DNA of 9,256 nucleotides, from assembly GCA_023257915.1 (NCBI GenBank), contig JALRBB010000210.1, positions 1 through 9,256 of the forward strand, in the 5' to 3' direction. A program made the position numbers and the translations under genes. The notes beneath the pieces were generated by a model that had not been told where the DNA came from, did no database searches, and saw only the letters and a list, made by a program, of their open reading frames with translations. The DNA comes from Quisquiliibacterium sp. Lineage in GTDB: Bacteria; Pseudomonadota; Gammaproteobacteria; Burkholderiales; Burkholderiaceae_E. Positions 1 to 7,365 of this stretch are shown here, piece after piece; the stretch's first letter is position 1, and every line of letters begins with the position of its first letter.

Positions 1-315
1 GACGGTCGCGCAGTGCGCAGCTGCACGATGCTCGCGGTCCAGGCCGACGGCACCGAAGTGACCACGGTTGAAGGCCTTGCGCCCGAGGGCGGCCTGCATC
101 CGCTGCAACAGGCATTTATCGACTGCCACGGCCTGCAATGCGGCTTTTGCACGCCCGGATTTGTCATGAGTGCAGCCAGCCTGCTCGCGCAGAACCCGTC
201 GCCCAGCGACGAGGAAATCCGCCATGCGCTGGAAGGCAACCTGTGCCGATGCACCGGTTACGTAAACATCGTCGAAGCGGTTCGCGAGGCGGCCGCTTCG
301 ATGAACGGCAAATGA
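1..315 (+). CDS. coxS: Form II CODH-like / xanthine oxidase-family [2Fe-2S] small subunit, 5' partial
   Basis: This is the electron-transfer subunit of a molybdenum hydroxylase. It carries electrons from the Mo cofactor in CoxL to the FAD in CoxM through two [2Fe-2S] clusters. The frame is open from base 1 to a TGA at 313-315, giving 104 visible residues, and the 5' end lies outside the window. The visible N-terminus (DGRAVRSC) is the end of the plant-type ferredoxin domain, with Cys8 matching its last cluster ligand. The C-terminal helical domain carries Cys47 and Cys50 in QCGFCTPG and Cys82 and Cys84 in CRCTGY, the standard ligands of the second cluster. Complete family members run to about 150-170 residues, so roughly the first 50-60 are missing. 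A GTG at base 13 is in frame but is not the start, because homology continues upstream of it. It is the first visible gene of a co-directional block, 34 bases before coxL. The family is certain; the substrate of the enzyme is not. Confidence 0.95.
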   Translation, partial: DGRAVRSCTMLAVQADGTEVTTVEGLAPEGGLHPLQQAFIDCHGLQCGFCTPGFVMSAASLLAQNPSPSDEEIRHALEGNLCRCTGYVNIVEAVREAAASMNGK

Positions 316-335
316 AACAGTGCACGGCGCGACAC

Positions 336-341
336 GAGGAG
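336..341 (+). promoter_or_regulatory. Shine-Dalgarno that sets the coxL start at GTG 350
   Basis: GAGGAG lies 8 bases before the GTG at 350. An in-frame GTG at 320 gives a longer ORF but falls upstream of this site and adds ten residues (MHGATRGDDQ) that do not look like the family N-terminus. I therefore place the coxL start at 350. Confidence 0.7.
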
Positions 342-349
342 ATGATCAG

Positions 350-2686
350 GTGAGCAGCGAGCCAACTTACGGCCGATTCGGCAGCGGCAAGTCCGTCCGC
401 CGACTCGAGGACCCCACTCTTGTCACCGGCACAGGTCGATATGTCGATGACGTCGAACTGCCGGGGCAGACCCATCTGGTATTCGTGCGTTCGCAATATG
501 CGCACGCAAAGATCAACTCCGTCGACAGTTCTGCGGCGCTCGAGATGCCAGGCGTGATCGCAGTCTTTAGCGGTGCCGACCTGGTCGCCGCGGGCGTCAA
601 CCCCCTGCCCGCGCAGGGGATGTTCAAGCGTCCCGACGGCTCGGCCCCCACCTCCCCGCCGCGGCGCGCGATCGCGCACGAGGTCACCCGCTTCGTCGGC
701 GAACCGGTCGCTGCCGTGATTGCGCAAACCCGCGAGCAGGCCAAGGCGGCCTCAGAGGCGGTCTACGTCGATTACGAGGAACTGCCGGTGGTGGCCGACT
801 TGAACGGCGCACTGGCGGCCGATGCGCCGCTCGTCTGGGAGCCTGCTGGCTCGAATGTCGTCGCCCGCAACAACCATGGCGACAAGGCTGCCTCCGACGC
901 AGCCTTCGCCAAGGCTGCGCATGTGGTCTCGATGCACATCGAGAACCAGCGACTGGCACCGGCACCGATGGAGCCACGCGGCGTGCTGGCCGATTTCGAC
1001 GAGAAAAGCGGCCGCATCACCATCACGATGAGCACCCAGATGCCCACCGGCGTACGCAATACGCTGTGCGACGAGATCCTGAAGATTCCCAAGGAATCGG
1101 TGCGAGTCACCGTGGGGGACGTCGGCGGTGGTTTCGGCATGAAGACCGGTATCTATCCGGAGGACGCTGCGGTCGCCTGGTGTGCCCGTGAACTGCGCCG
1201 GCCGGTCAAGTGGATCGCCGAACGCGGCGAAGAGTTCCTGTCCGCGGTCCACGGCCGTGGCATGCAAAGCGATGCAGAGCTCGCGCTCGATGCGCAGGGC
1301 AAGATCCTTGCACTGCGGGTCCGCACCCAAGCCAACGTCGGCGCATATGCGACACCAACCGGCTGCGCGATCCAGTTGCTGATCGGTCCGTGGGTCTCGA
1401 CCAGCATTTATGACATCCCCGCGATCGACTTCACGCTGGATGCGGTCATTACCAACAACGCGCCCACCGGCGCTTACCGCGGCGCGGGACGTCCCGAGGC
1501 GATCTACAACATCGAGCGTCTGCTCGATCTGGCCGCCCGTCGCACTGGCATCGCGCAACAGGAAATCCGTCGCCGCAACATGATCAGCCCGGCGCAGATG
1601 CCCTATCGCAACGCAATGGGCCAGACCTACGACAGCGGTCAGTTCGAGTCGGTGATGAACCAGGGCCTTAAGCTGGCCGACTGGGACGGTTTTGAGGCGC
1701 GCGCCGCCGCGTCGAAGGCGCGTGGCAAGCTGCGCGGGCGCGGCATCGCCACCTTCCTCGAATGGACCGGCGGCAACGCACTCGAGGAGCGCGTGACGCT
1801 GACGGTGTCGGGCGACGGTTACATCGAAATCTTCTCGGCAACCCAGGCGATGGGCCAGGGCATCGTGACCACTTACGCCCAATTGGCGGTCGACGTGTTC
1901 GGCGTCCCGATCGACAAGATTCGGGTGCTGCAGGGTGACACCGACCGCGGCACCGGGTTTGGCAGTGCCGGCTCGCGCTCTTTGTTCACCGGTGGCTCGG
2001 CCGTCAAGGCCGCCTCGGTCAAAGCGGTCGACGCAGCCAGGCAGATGGCCGCCGATGAGCTCGAGGCCTCTGCCGAGGATCTCGAATACGCGGACGGCAA
2101 GTTCCGGATCGCCGGCACCGACCGCGAAATGGACTTGTTCGAGGTCGCAGGTCGCCAGCCCGACGGGCGCGTCTATATTGACTCGACCACCGCCGTGCAG
2201 GCTCCGTCCTGGCCAAATGGCTGCCATATCGCCGAGGTCGAAGTCGACCCGGACACTGGGGTCGTGGAGGTCGTCGACTACGCGTCGGTCAACGACGTCG
2301 GTCGCGTGGTGAACCCGATGATCGTGCGCGGCCAGCTCGAGGGTGGCGCAGTCCAGGGGATCGGCCAGGCGCTTTGCGAGCAGATCGTCTATGACCCGCA
2401 GTCGGGCCAGTGCCTGACCGCGAGCTTCCTCGACTACACGCTACCCCGGGTCGATGCGGCTGCCACCCGGTTCAAGACCGAACTCGACGAATCCACGCCC
2501 TGCCTGACCAATCCGCTCGGCGTCAAAGGGGTCGGCGAACTCGGCACGATTGGCGCAACGCCCACCGTGGTCAACGCGGTGGTCGACGCACTCGATCGCG
2601 CCGGTCGCCTCGAGCAGGCGCTGCAGATGCAGATGCCGCTGACACCGGAACGGGTGTGGCAGGCCTTGTCGGGCAGCGCCAGCTGA
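350..2686 (+). CDS. coxL: Form II CODH-like molybdopterin-binding large subunit
   Basis: This is the catalytic subunit of a xanthine oxidase-family hydroxylase and binds the Mo-pterin cytosine dinucleotide cofactor. It is 778 residues from the GTG at 350, typical of CoxL (about 770-810). Visible motifs are VGGGFGMK (258-265, Mo-cofactor loop), AYRGAGR (375-381, active-site loop), QAMGQG (499-504, pterin binding) and GVGELG (near 727-732). Glu730 in the last one is the base that all active family members need. The loop is decisive. Form I CO dehydrogenases have AYRCSFR, whose Cys binds copper, whereas here the aligned residue is Gly378. The protein therefore belongs to the form II / CODH-like group, whose substrates are largely unsettled. 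Neighbours coxS and coxM complete the heterotrimer in the S-L-M order typical of form II. No truncation or frameshift is seen. Some form II enzymes have been proposed to oxidise CO; others may act on N-heterocycles or aldehydes. Confidence 0.93.
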   Translation: MSSEPTYGRFGSGKSVRRLEDPTLVTGTGRYVDDVELPGQTHLVFVRSQYAHAKINSVDSSAALEMPGVIAVFSGADLVAAGVNPLPAQGMFKRPDGSAPTSPPRRAIAHEVTRFVGEPVAAVIAQTREQAKAASEAVYVDYEELPVVADLNGALAADAPLVWEPAGSNVVARNNHGDKAASDAAFAKAAHVVSMHIENQRLAPAPMEPRGVLADFDEKSGRITITMSTQMPTGVRNTLCDEILKIPKESVRVTVGDVGGGFGMKTGIYPEDAAVAWCARELRRPVKWIAERGEEFLSAVHGRGMQSDAELALDAQGKILALRVRTQANVGAYATPTGCAIQLLIGPWVSTSIYDIPAIDFTLDAVITNNAPTGAYRGAGRPEAIYNIERLLDLAARRTGIAQQEIRRRNMISPAQMPYRNAMGQTYDSGQFESVMNQGLKLADWDGFEARAAASKARGKLRGRGIATFLEWTGGNALEERVTLTVSGDGYIEIFSATQAMGQGIVTTYAQLAVDVFGVPIDKIRVLQGDTDRGTGFGSAGSRSLFTGGSAVKAASVKAVDAARQMAADELEASAEDLEYADGKFRIAGTDREMDLFEVAGRQPDGRVYIDSTTAVQAPSWPNGCHIAEVEVDPDTGVVEVVDYASVNDVGRVVNPMIVRGQLEGGAVQGIGQALCEQIVYDPQSGQCLTASFLDYTLPRVDAAATRFKTELDESTPCLTNPLGVKGVGELGTIGATPTVVNAVVDALDRAGRLEQALQMQMPLTPERVWQALSGSAS

Positions 2687-2711
2687 GCGGGCCGCAACGG
2701 AGAAAGCACAG

Positions 2712-3518
2712 ATGAACACATTCGACTATCAACGGCCAACCAACGTGGCCGATGCGGTTGCCGCACTGAAATCCACCTCCGACGGCCGGGCGCTGGCAGG
2801 CGGCCAGTCTTTGCTGCCGACGATGAAGCTAGGACTGTCGGCTCCGGAACTGCTGGTTGACCTGTCGCGGGTCGACGGGCTCGTCGGCATCAGCCGATCG
2901 GGCAACAGCCTGCGTATCGGGGCGATGACTTCGCACGCAGCGGTCGCGGCGTCCGCTGAGGTTCAGCGCGCGATTCCGGCGCTGGCGCTTCTGGCCGGTG
3001 GCATCGGTGACCCTGGTATCCGCCAGCGCGGCACGATCGGCGGCAGCCTTGCCACCAACGACCCGGCAGCCTGCTACCCGGCCGCGCTTTTGGCACTTGA
3101 TGGCGTCGTGCACACCGACCGGCGCAAGATCGCCGCGGGCGACTTTCTGGTCGGGCTCTACGAGACGGCGCTTGAACCCGACGAACTGATCACTGCGGTC
3201 GAGTTTCCGATCCCGTCCCGGGCCGGCTATGTGAAATTTTTGCAACCAGCCTCGCGATTCGCGCTGGTCGGTGTTTTCGTGGCCAGCAGTGATCGTGGCG
3301 TGCGCGTCGCGGTCACCGGCGCAGCCGCCTGCGCATTCCGGGCGGAGGCGCTCGAAAAGGCGCTGAGTGCCAACTGGGCCGCAGCCAGTTGCCGGAAAGT
3401 CGCGATCGCGGCCGACGGTCTAAACACCGACCTGCACGCCAGTGCGAGCTATCGCGCCCACCTGATCTCGGTGCTCTCGGCGCGCGCGGTCGAACAGGCA
3501 GATTCAGCCGCTGCCTGA
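2712..3518 (+). CDS. coxM: FAD-binding medium subunit of CODH-like molybdenum hydroxylase
   Basis: This is the flavoprotein subunit that takes electrons from the CoxS clusters and passes them to the acceptor. It is 268 residues, close to but slightly shorter than classical CoxM (about 288). The N-terminal FAD-binding domain of the PCMH/VAO type shows both flavin motifs of the family: AGGQS (29-33, within ALAGGQSLLPTMK) and TIGGS (108-112, within RGTIGGSLATNDPAA). The last third matches the CO-dehydrogenase flavoprotein C-terminal domain. The ATG at 2712 is preceded by GGAG at 2699-2702, a sensible ribosome binding site. It lies 25 bases after the coxL stop and 7 bases before coxD, so co-transcription is very likely. 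The position after coxL, not before coxS, agrees with form II organisation. Confidence 0.93.
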   Translation: MNTFDYQRPTNVADAVAALKSTSDGRALAGGQSLLPTMKLGLSAPELLVDLSRVDGLVGISRSGNSLRIGAMTSHAAVAASAEVQRAIPALALLAGGIGDPGIRQRGTIGGSLATNDPAACYPAALLALDGVVHTDRRKIAAGDFLVGLYETALEPDELITAVEFPIPSRAGYVKFLQPASRFALVGVFVASSDRGVRVAVTGAAACAFRAEALEKALSANWAAASCRKVAIAADGLNTDLHASASYRAHLISVLSARAVEQADSAAA

Positions 3519-3525
3519 CCTCGCC

Positions 3526-4452
3526 ATGGTGCGCAATCTGCCGACCAGCATTGACGAAACCAGCAAACTGCTCGGCAAGGCGGACTACCTTCCCGATCGC
3601 AGGCTGGCGACCGCGGTCTTCCTGGCGCTGTCGCTGGGCCGACCGCTATTGCTGGAAGGCGAGCCCGGCACCGGCAAGACTGAAGTTGCCAAGGCGCTGG
3701 CAAGCGCACTCGGGCGTCGCCTGCTGCGCCTGCAGTGCTACGAAGGTCTCGATCTTGCCTCGGCGGCTTACGAGTGGAACTACGCCGGCCAGCTGCTCGA
3801 GATCCGTCTGGCCGAGGCAAGCGGTGTCGCGCAGCGCGAGCAGCTTGCCCGCAGCCTGTTCGATGAGCGTTTTCTGATCCGCAGGCCGCTGCTGCAATCG
3901 ATCGAGCCGGATCCAGCCGGTCCGCCGGTGCTGCTGATCGACGAACTCGACCGGGCAGACGAACCGTTCGAGGCGTATTTACTGGAACTGCTGTCCGACT
4001 TCCAGATCACGATCCCGGAACTGGGGACGCGTCGCGCCCTAGCCCCTCCGATCGTGATTCTGACCTCGAACCGTACCCGCGAAATTCATGATGCGGTCAA
4101 GCGGCGCTGTATCTACCACTGGGTCGGCTTTCCGGACGCGGCCCGCGAGTTGCAGATCGTGCGTCGCAGGGTACCGGGCATCGAAGCGGCACTGGCCGCA
4201 CGCATCGTCGCCTTCGTGCATCAGCTGCGTGAACTCGAACTGTTCAAGCAACCCGGAGTCGCCGAATCGATCGAGTGGTCCCGGGCACTGGCCGCGCTCG
4301 ACGCCGTCTCGCTCGACCCGGCCATGGTCGATGACACGCTCGGCGTGGTGCTGAAATACCAGGACGACCTGGAGCGCGTACGTGGCGCGCAGGTCGAGCG
4401 CATCCTCGCCGGCATCGACGCGTCGACCAGCGAACAAGCCGCCGATGCATGA
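3526..4452 (+). CDS. coxD: MoxR-family AAA+ ATPase, CODH maturation factor CoxD
   Basis: This is a cytoplasmic ATP-driven chaperone-like factor. In Oligotropha carboxidovorans CoxD is required to build the [CuSMoO2] active site, acting on the already folded large subunit. The 308-residue protein shows Walker A GEPGTGKT (45-52), Walker B VLLIDE (135-140), a sensor-1 stretch ILTSN (178-182) and basic residues RR at 193-194 that could supply the arginine finger, followed by the C-terminal lid. The MoxR family usually pairs with a VWA-domain protein, and here coxE follows directly with its start overlapping this stop (ATGCATGA). The ATG at 3526 lies 7 bases after the coxM stop and has no clear Shine-Dalgarno, suggesting translation by coupling. 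Because the CoxL here lacks the copper-binding Cys, the maturation step may concern sulfuration or cofactor loading instead of copper. That last point is inference. Confidence 0.92.
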   Translation: MVRNLPTSIDETSKLLGKADYLPDRRLATAVFLALSLGRPLLLEGEPGTGKTEVAKALASALGRRLLRLQCYEGLDLASAAYEWNYAGQLLEIRLAEASGVAQREQLARSLFDERFLIRRPLLQSIEPDPAGPPVLLIDELDRADEPFEAYLLELLSDFQITIPELGTRRALAPPIVILTSNRTREIHDAVKRRCIYHWVGFPDAARELQIVRRRVPGIEAALAARIVAFVHQLRELELFKQPGVAESIEWSRALAALDAVSLDPAMVDDTLGVVLKYQDDLERVRGAQVERILAGIDASTSEQAADA

Positions 4453-5641
4453 TCGCCGGTTCGCCGGCAATGTGCTGCGCTTCGCTCGCCTGCTTCGCGA
4501 TGCCGGCATGCCGATCGGCACCGATCGCATCCTGTTAGGGCTGCAGGCCTTGAAGCTCGCCGGACTCGAGAGCCGCGAGGATTTCCGTGGCGTGCTTGCC
4601 TCCTGTCTGCTTGACAGGGCTGACCAGTTGGATTTGTTCGATGAGGCCTTCGACCGTTTCTGGGTGACCCCCGACCTGCTGTCGCTCGGCGGCGCTGGCC
4701 GCCAGGTCGCGGAGCAGACGGGTTCCGCAGATCCAGACGATGAATTCACGCCCAGCGCCAATCGTCGACTTGCCGAAGCGTTTGCCGGTCTGCACGGCAC
4801 TGAGCGCAGCGCAGTCACGCTCGAGCGGCGTGAGGCGGTCCTGAGTGCGTCGGGGCAGGAGGCGCTTCGTCAGGCGGACTTCGATTCGATGAGCGCCGAC
4901 GAATGGCGCGAAGCGCATCGTCTGCTCACTCGCTGGAGACTTCAGTTGCCCCGGGTGCCGACCCGTCGGCTTCGTGCGTCAAACCGCGGACATCGCCCGG
5001 ACTGGCGACGAATCGCAGCAGACGCTGCGCGGCGCGGTGGCGACTTCGTCCACCTTGCGCGCCTGCAGCCCGGAACGCGCGCAACGCCGCTGGTCGCGCT
5101 GATCGATGTCTCAGGTTCGATGAGCCGGTATTCACGGATGTTCCTGATGTTCCTGCATGCTCTGGCCAGCCGCGAACGCAGCACACAGGTGTTCCTGTTC
5201 GGCACTCGACTGACCAGCGTCACCCGTGCGCTGCGCACTCGCGACCCGGACATGGCCCTGCGCGCCTGCGCCCAATTGGTCCCTGACTGGTCGGGCGGAA
5301 CCCGCATCGGTGAATGCCTGCACCGATTCAACCTGCAGTGGTCGCGCCGCGTCTTGGGGCAAAATGCGACCGTGCTGCTGGTGACCGACGGCCTGGAACG
5401 CGAAAATACCGCCCTGCTGAGCTTCGAGGCCGAGCGGCTGAGCAAATCCTGCCACCGTCTGGTTTGGCTCAACCCGCTGCTGCGTTATCGCGGCTTTGAG
5501 CCGCGAGCCTCGGGCGTGCGTGCAATCCTGCCGCATGTCGACGCGCACTTGCCGGTGCACAATTTGAATAGTCTGGACGACCTTTCTCGCGCCCTTGGCG
5601 CGCTTGGTCGCCATCCTCGCAACGCTTCAACGAGTCTATGA
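4445..5641 (+). CDS. coxE: VWA-domain protein CoxE, partner of the MoxR ATPase
   Basis: CoxE-type proteins work with CoxD in maturation of the molybdenum enzyme. The 398-residue chain has an N-terminal helical region (start MHDRRFAGNVLRFARLLR) and a C-terminal von Willebrand A domain with a complete metal-ion-dependent adhesion site: DVSGS at 221-225 (Asp221, Ser223, Ser225), Thr286 in SGGTR and Asp315 in LVTDG. A region rich in charged residues separates the two. I chose the ATG at 4445 over an in-frame upstream start at 4382. The extra 21 residues of the longer form are low-complexity, overlap coxD and have no family resemblance, while ATGCATGA gives a clean 8-base overlap with the coxD stop. 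The stop at 5639-5641 lies one base before the coxG start, so coupling is likely on both sides. Family assignment is firm; the exact biochemical role of CoxE is less well established. Confidence 0.9.
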   Translation: MHDRRFAGNVLRFARLLRDAGMPIGTDRILLGLQALKLAGLESREDFRGVLASCLLDRADQLDLFDEAFDRFWVTPDLLSLGGAGRQVAEQTGSADPDDEFTPSANRRLAEAFAGLHGTERSAVTLERREAVLSASGQEALRQADFDSMSADEWREAHRLLTRWRLQLPRVPTRRLRASNRGHRPDWRRIAADAARRGGDFVHLARLQPGTRATPLVALIDVSGSMSRYSRMFLMFLHALASRERSTQVFLFGTRLTSVTRALRTRDPDMALRACAQLVPDWSGGTRIGECLHRFNLQWSRRVLGQNATVLLVTDGLERENTALLSFEAERLSKSCHRLVWLNPLLRYRGFEPRASGVRAILPHVDAHLPVHNLNSLDDLSRALGALGRHPRNASTSL

Positions 5642-5642
5642 C

Positions 5643-6191
5643 ATGGAACTGAACAGTCAACAAGCCCTTCGCGTGACCCAGCAGCAGGCCTGGGATGCCT
5701 TAAACGACCTCGAAATCCTGCGCCGCGCGATCCCGGGTTGCGAGACCATCACCCTCGACGGCGACAACCGGTTCCAGGTCGTGGTGGCAGCCAGCGTCGG
5801 CCCGGTCAAGGCGAAGTTCCGCAGCAAGCTGCAGCTGCAGGATATCGACGCGCCAAATTCCTACACGATGCAGTTCGACGGCCAGGGCGGTGCTGCGGGC
5901 TTTGGCAAGGGTACGGCCAAGGTGCGACTGGAGCCCGGCGAACCGGGCGTCACGATCCTGCACTACCAGGTCACCGCACAGGTGGGCGGCAAGCTCGCCC
6001 AGGTCGGGTCGCGCCTGGTCGACATGGCCGCGCAAAAGATGGCACGTGATTTTTTCGAAAACTTCGACAAGGTCCTGCTCGAGGTGTATCCGCCTGCCGA
6101 GCCGGCAGCGCCGGCACCCGAGGCGGCTGCAGCGCCTGCGGGGCTGTTCGGGCGGATCATGGCTGCCTTGCGCCGTTTGTTCGGCGGATGA
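5643..6191 (+). CDS. coxG: CoxG-like SRPBCC-fold protein with C-terminal membrane-anchor helix
   Basis: CoxG proteins have a START/Bet v 1-like (SRPBCC) hydrophobic-pocket fold. They recruit CO dehydrogenase to the membrane, and more recent work on a mycobacterial homologue proposes that they carry quinone from the membrane to the enzyme. From the ATG at 5643 the protein is 182 residues. Residues 1 to about 148 form the SRPBCC domain, opening MELNSQQALRVTQQQAWDAL. A Pro/Ala-rich linker (about 150-166) leads to a short amphipathic tail, LFGRIMAALRRLF, at the very C-terminus. This layout is what a tethered quinone carrier or membrane recruiter would show. An in-frame upstream start at 5595 would overlap coxE by 47 bases and adds residues unlike the family, so I reject it. 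It is the last gene of the block and is followed by a hairpin. Confidence 0.88.
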   Translation: MELNSQQALRVTQQQAWDALNDLEILRRAIPGCETITLDGDNRFQVVVAASVGPVKAKFRSKLQLQDIDAPNSYTMQFDGQGGAAGFGKGTAKVRLEPGEPGVTILHYQVTAQVGGKLAQVGSRLVDMAAQKMARDFFENFDKVLLEVYPPAEPAAPAPEAAAAPAGLFGRIMAALRRLFGG

Positions 6192-6210
6192 ACGTGCAAC
6201 ACTGAACGCT

Positions 6211-6244
6211 CGCCGGCGCCGCGCAGTCCTGCGCTCTGCCGGCG
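6211..6244. terminator. Nested inverted repeats between convergent genes, probable bidirectional terminator
   Basis: An inner perfect stem GCGCA (6221-6225) / TGCGC (6230-6234) with a GTCC loop sits inside an outer pair CGCCGGCG (6211-6218) / TGCCGGCG (6237-6244). The 72-base spacer lies between the stop of coxG (+) and the stop of the - strand reductase gene. There is no T-run on either side, so a strict intrinsic terminator is not supported. GC-rich hairpins at convergent ends commonly end transcription or protect 3' ends in high-GC bacteria. Confidence 0.5.
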
Positions 6245-6263
6245 CTCACCAGCCCTTCCGCGG

Positions 6264-7169
6264 CTAGAGCATGCCGCGGGCAGCGAGCTTGTCACAAACC
6301 AGTGCGGCCGCCGCGACGTCCTCACAGGCCATCCCGATCGAATCGAGCACGACGGTCTCATCCGGCCCGACCGAGACCGCGCCAGCCAGCAGTTCGCCGA
6401 GTTCGCCGCGAATGACCGGCGAGTAGCGCCGCACATTGCCCGATTCGGTCTGGGTCCCGGCGCGCGAATCGACGATCACGGTATGCGCCATCGTCAAGGC
6501 GTCGAGTTCGGCGCCGTCCTTGCCGCTCCAGCCAACACTAGCCACCTTGGCACCCGGCTTGAGCCACCTGCCGTCCAGAACCGGCTCGGTAGACGCGGTC
6601 GCCACCACCACCACATCCGCGTCTCGTACCGCCTCCTCAGCGCTCAGCTGGCGTCCGCCGTACTCGGCTGCAAGTTGCTCGGCGCGCTCAGGCGTGCGAT
6701 TCCAGACGCGCAAATCGCTGAATCCGCGGACATGACGCAGCGCCTCGATATGCGTGTGACCTTGCAGCCCTGCGCCCAGGATGGCCAGACTGCGCACATC
6801 CGGCGCGGCAACCGCATCGATGAACGCTGCGGTGACCGCAGCGGTTCGCCACTCGGTGATCAAGCGCCCGTCCATCGCGAGCAAAGGCTCACCGGTCTGC
6901 GGACGAAACATCACGATCACCGCCAGATGGGTCGGCAAGCCTTTCGCTCCGTTATTCGGATACGCACTGACCAGCTTGGCGCCCAGGGCGCCAGCACTGG
7001 CGGCGGGCATCGCACCGAAGAACCCGCCATGGGTAGGTACGTCGATGATCTGACGGGTTGGCTGTCGAATCTGACCGGTCGAAAACTCCATTAATGCGCT
7101 CTTCATGACCGGAATCAGTTCCGGCAGCGAAAGCACCGAGGCGATCGTGGCCTCGTCGATGAATTTCAT
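6264..7169 (-). CDS. Ornithine cyclodeaminase / mu-crystallin family NAD(P)-dependent reductase, probable imine/ketimine reductase
   Basis: The 301-residue protein has the family layout: an N-terminal substrate-binding and dimerisation part, then a Rossmann fold with GAGLQG (132-137), and a C-terminal return segment with DSIGMACED. Lys65 (GAKLVS) and Arg108-Thr109 (EWRTAA) match the family's substrate-carboxylate contacts. The segment VGWSGKDGAELD (about 212-223) corresponds to the loop carrying the catalytic Asp in true ornithine cyclodeaminase (GGDCPGKTEL, from memory). Here the aligned residue is Ser215, as in mu-crystallin-type ketimine reductases. Reduction of a cyclic or linear imine, or an alanine dehydrogenase-like activity, is therefore likelier than ornithine cyclodeamination. 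The ATG has GAGGT (complement of 7175-7179) 5 bases upstream. It converges on coxG and diverges from the dioxygenase gene. Many annotation pipelines would call it 'ornithine cyclodeaminase' by name only. Confidence 0.85.
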   Translation of the reverse strand: MKFIDEATIASVLSLPELIPVMKSALMEFSTGQIRQPTRQIIDVPTHGGFFGAMPAASAGALGAKLVSAYPNNGAKGLPTHLAVIVMFRPQTGEPLLAMDGRLITEWRTAAVTAAFIDAVAAPDVRSLAILGAGLQGHTHIEALRHVRGFSDLRVWNRTPERAEQLAAEYGGRQLSAEEAVRDADVVVVATASTEPVLDGRWLKPGAKVASVGWSGKDGAELDALTMAHTVIVDSRAGTQTESGNVRRYSPVIRGELGELLAGAVSVGPDETVVLDSIGMACEDVAAAALVCDKLAARGML

Positions 7170-7365
7170 GTCCGACCTCAGTCCAAAAATTTGAGAAGAT
7201 TCGGCTACGGGCTGGGCAGCCGATCCGGCGATCTTGCCCGCGATGTTGCGGCGGGGACGCTACCGGTCGCGTTGATGGTAGAACATAAACGATGCAGTTC
7301 GCGCATACCCGGATGTAAAACTCCCGACGCGCCGCGCTCACTCTGTTTAACAGGAATCCGCCTCC
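7170..7365. promoter_or_regulatory. 196-base divergent intergenic region, presumed promoters for both flanking genes
   Basis: The stretch separates the start of the - strand reductase from the + strand dioxygenase and must hold the promoter of each unless transcription enters from afar. An AT-richer patch at about 7272-7320 stands out from the GC-rich surroundings. It contains a TTGATG (7272-7277) and a CATAAA (7284-7289), but their spacing does not make a sigma70 promoter, so I assign no box. AGGAA at 7352-7356, 9 bases before the ATG at 7366, is the ribosome binding site for the dioxygenase. GAGGT, read from the complement of 7175-7179, serves the reductase. No clear operator dyad was recognised. 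Confidence 0.4.

Noticed and set aside
13..15. GTG as the start of coxS
   Set aside because: The ferredoxin-domain homology (DGRAV) continues upstream to base 1 and the 100-residue product would lack the first cluster domain. The gene is cut by the window edge.
752..2227. A 491-codon open frame on the - strand opposite coxL
   Set aside because: It lies wholly antisense to a gene with intact family motifs. Its translation is rich in Arg, Gly, Ala and His with no recognisable domain, as expected for an antisense shadow in GC-rich coding DNA.
3389..3877. A 162-codon open frame on the + strand over the coxM end and coxD start
   Set aside because: It is out of frame with both genes, has Arg/Ser-rich composition and carries none of the Walker motif context. 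It is a frame shadow.
4382..4444. Upstream extension of coxE starting at 4382
   Set aside because: The 21 added residues are Arg/Ser-rich, lie inside coxD and do not resemble CoxE N-termini. The ATG at 4445 gives a normal overlap with the coxD stop.
4039..4818. A 259-codon open frame on the - strand across the coxD/coxE junction
   Set aside because: It spans two real genes on the opposite strand, has Ser/Arg-rich composition and no domain signal. It is an antisense shadow.
7272..7289. A sigma70 promoter from TTGATG and CATAAA
   Set aside because: The two elements are only 6 bases apart and no good -10 lies 16-18 bases after TTGATG, so I did not assign boxes.
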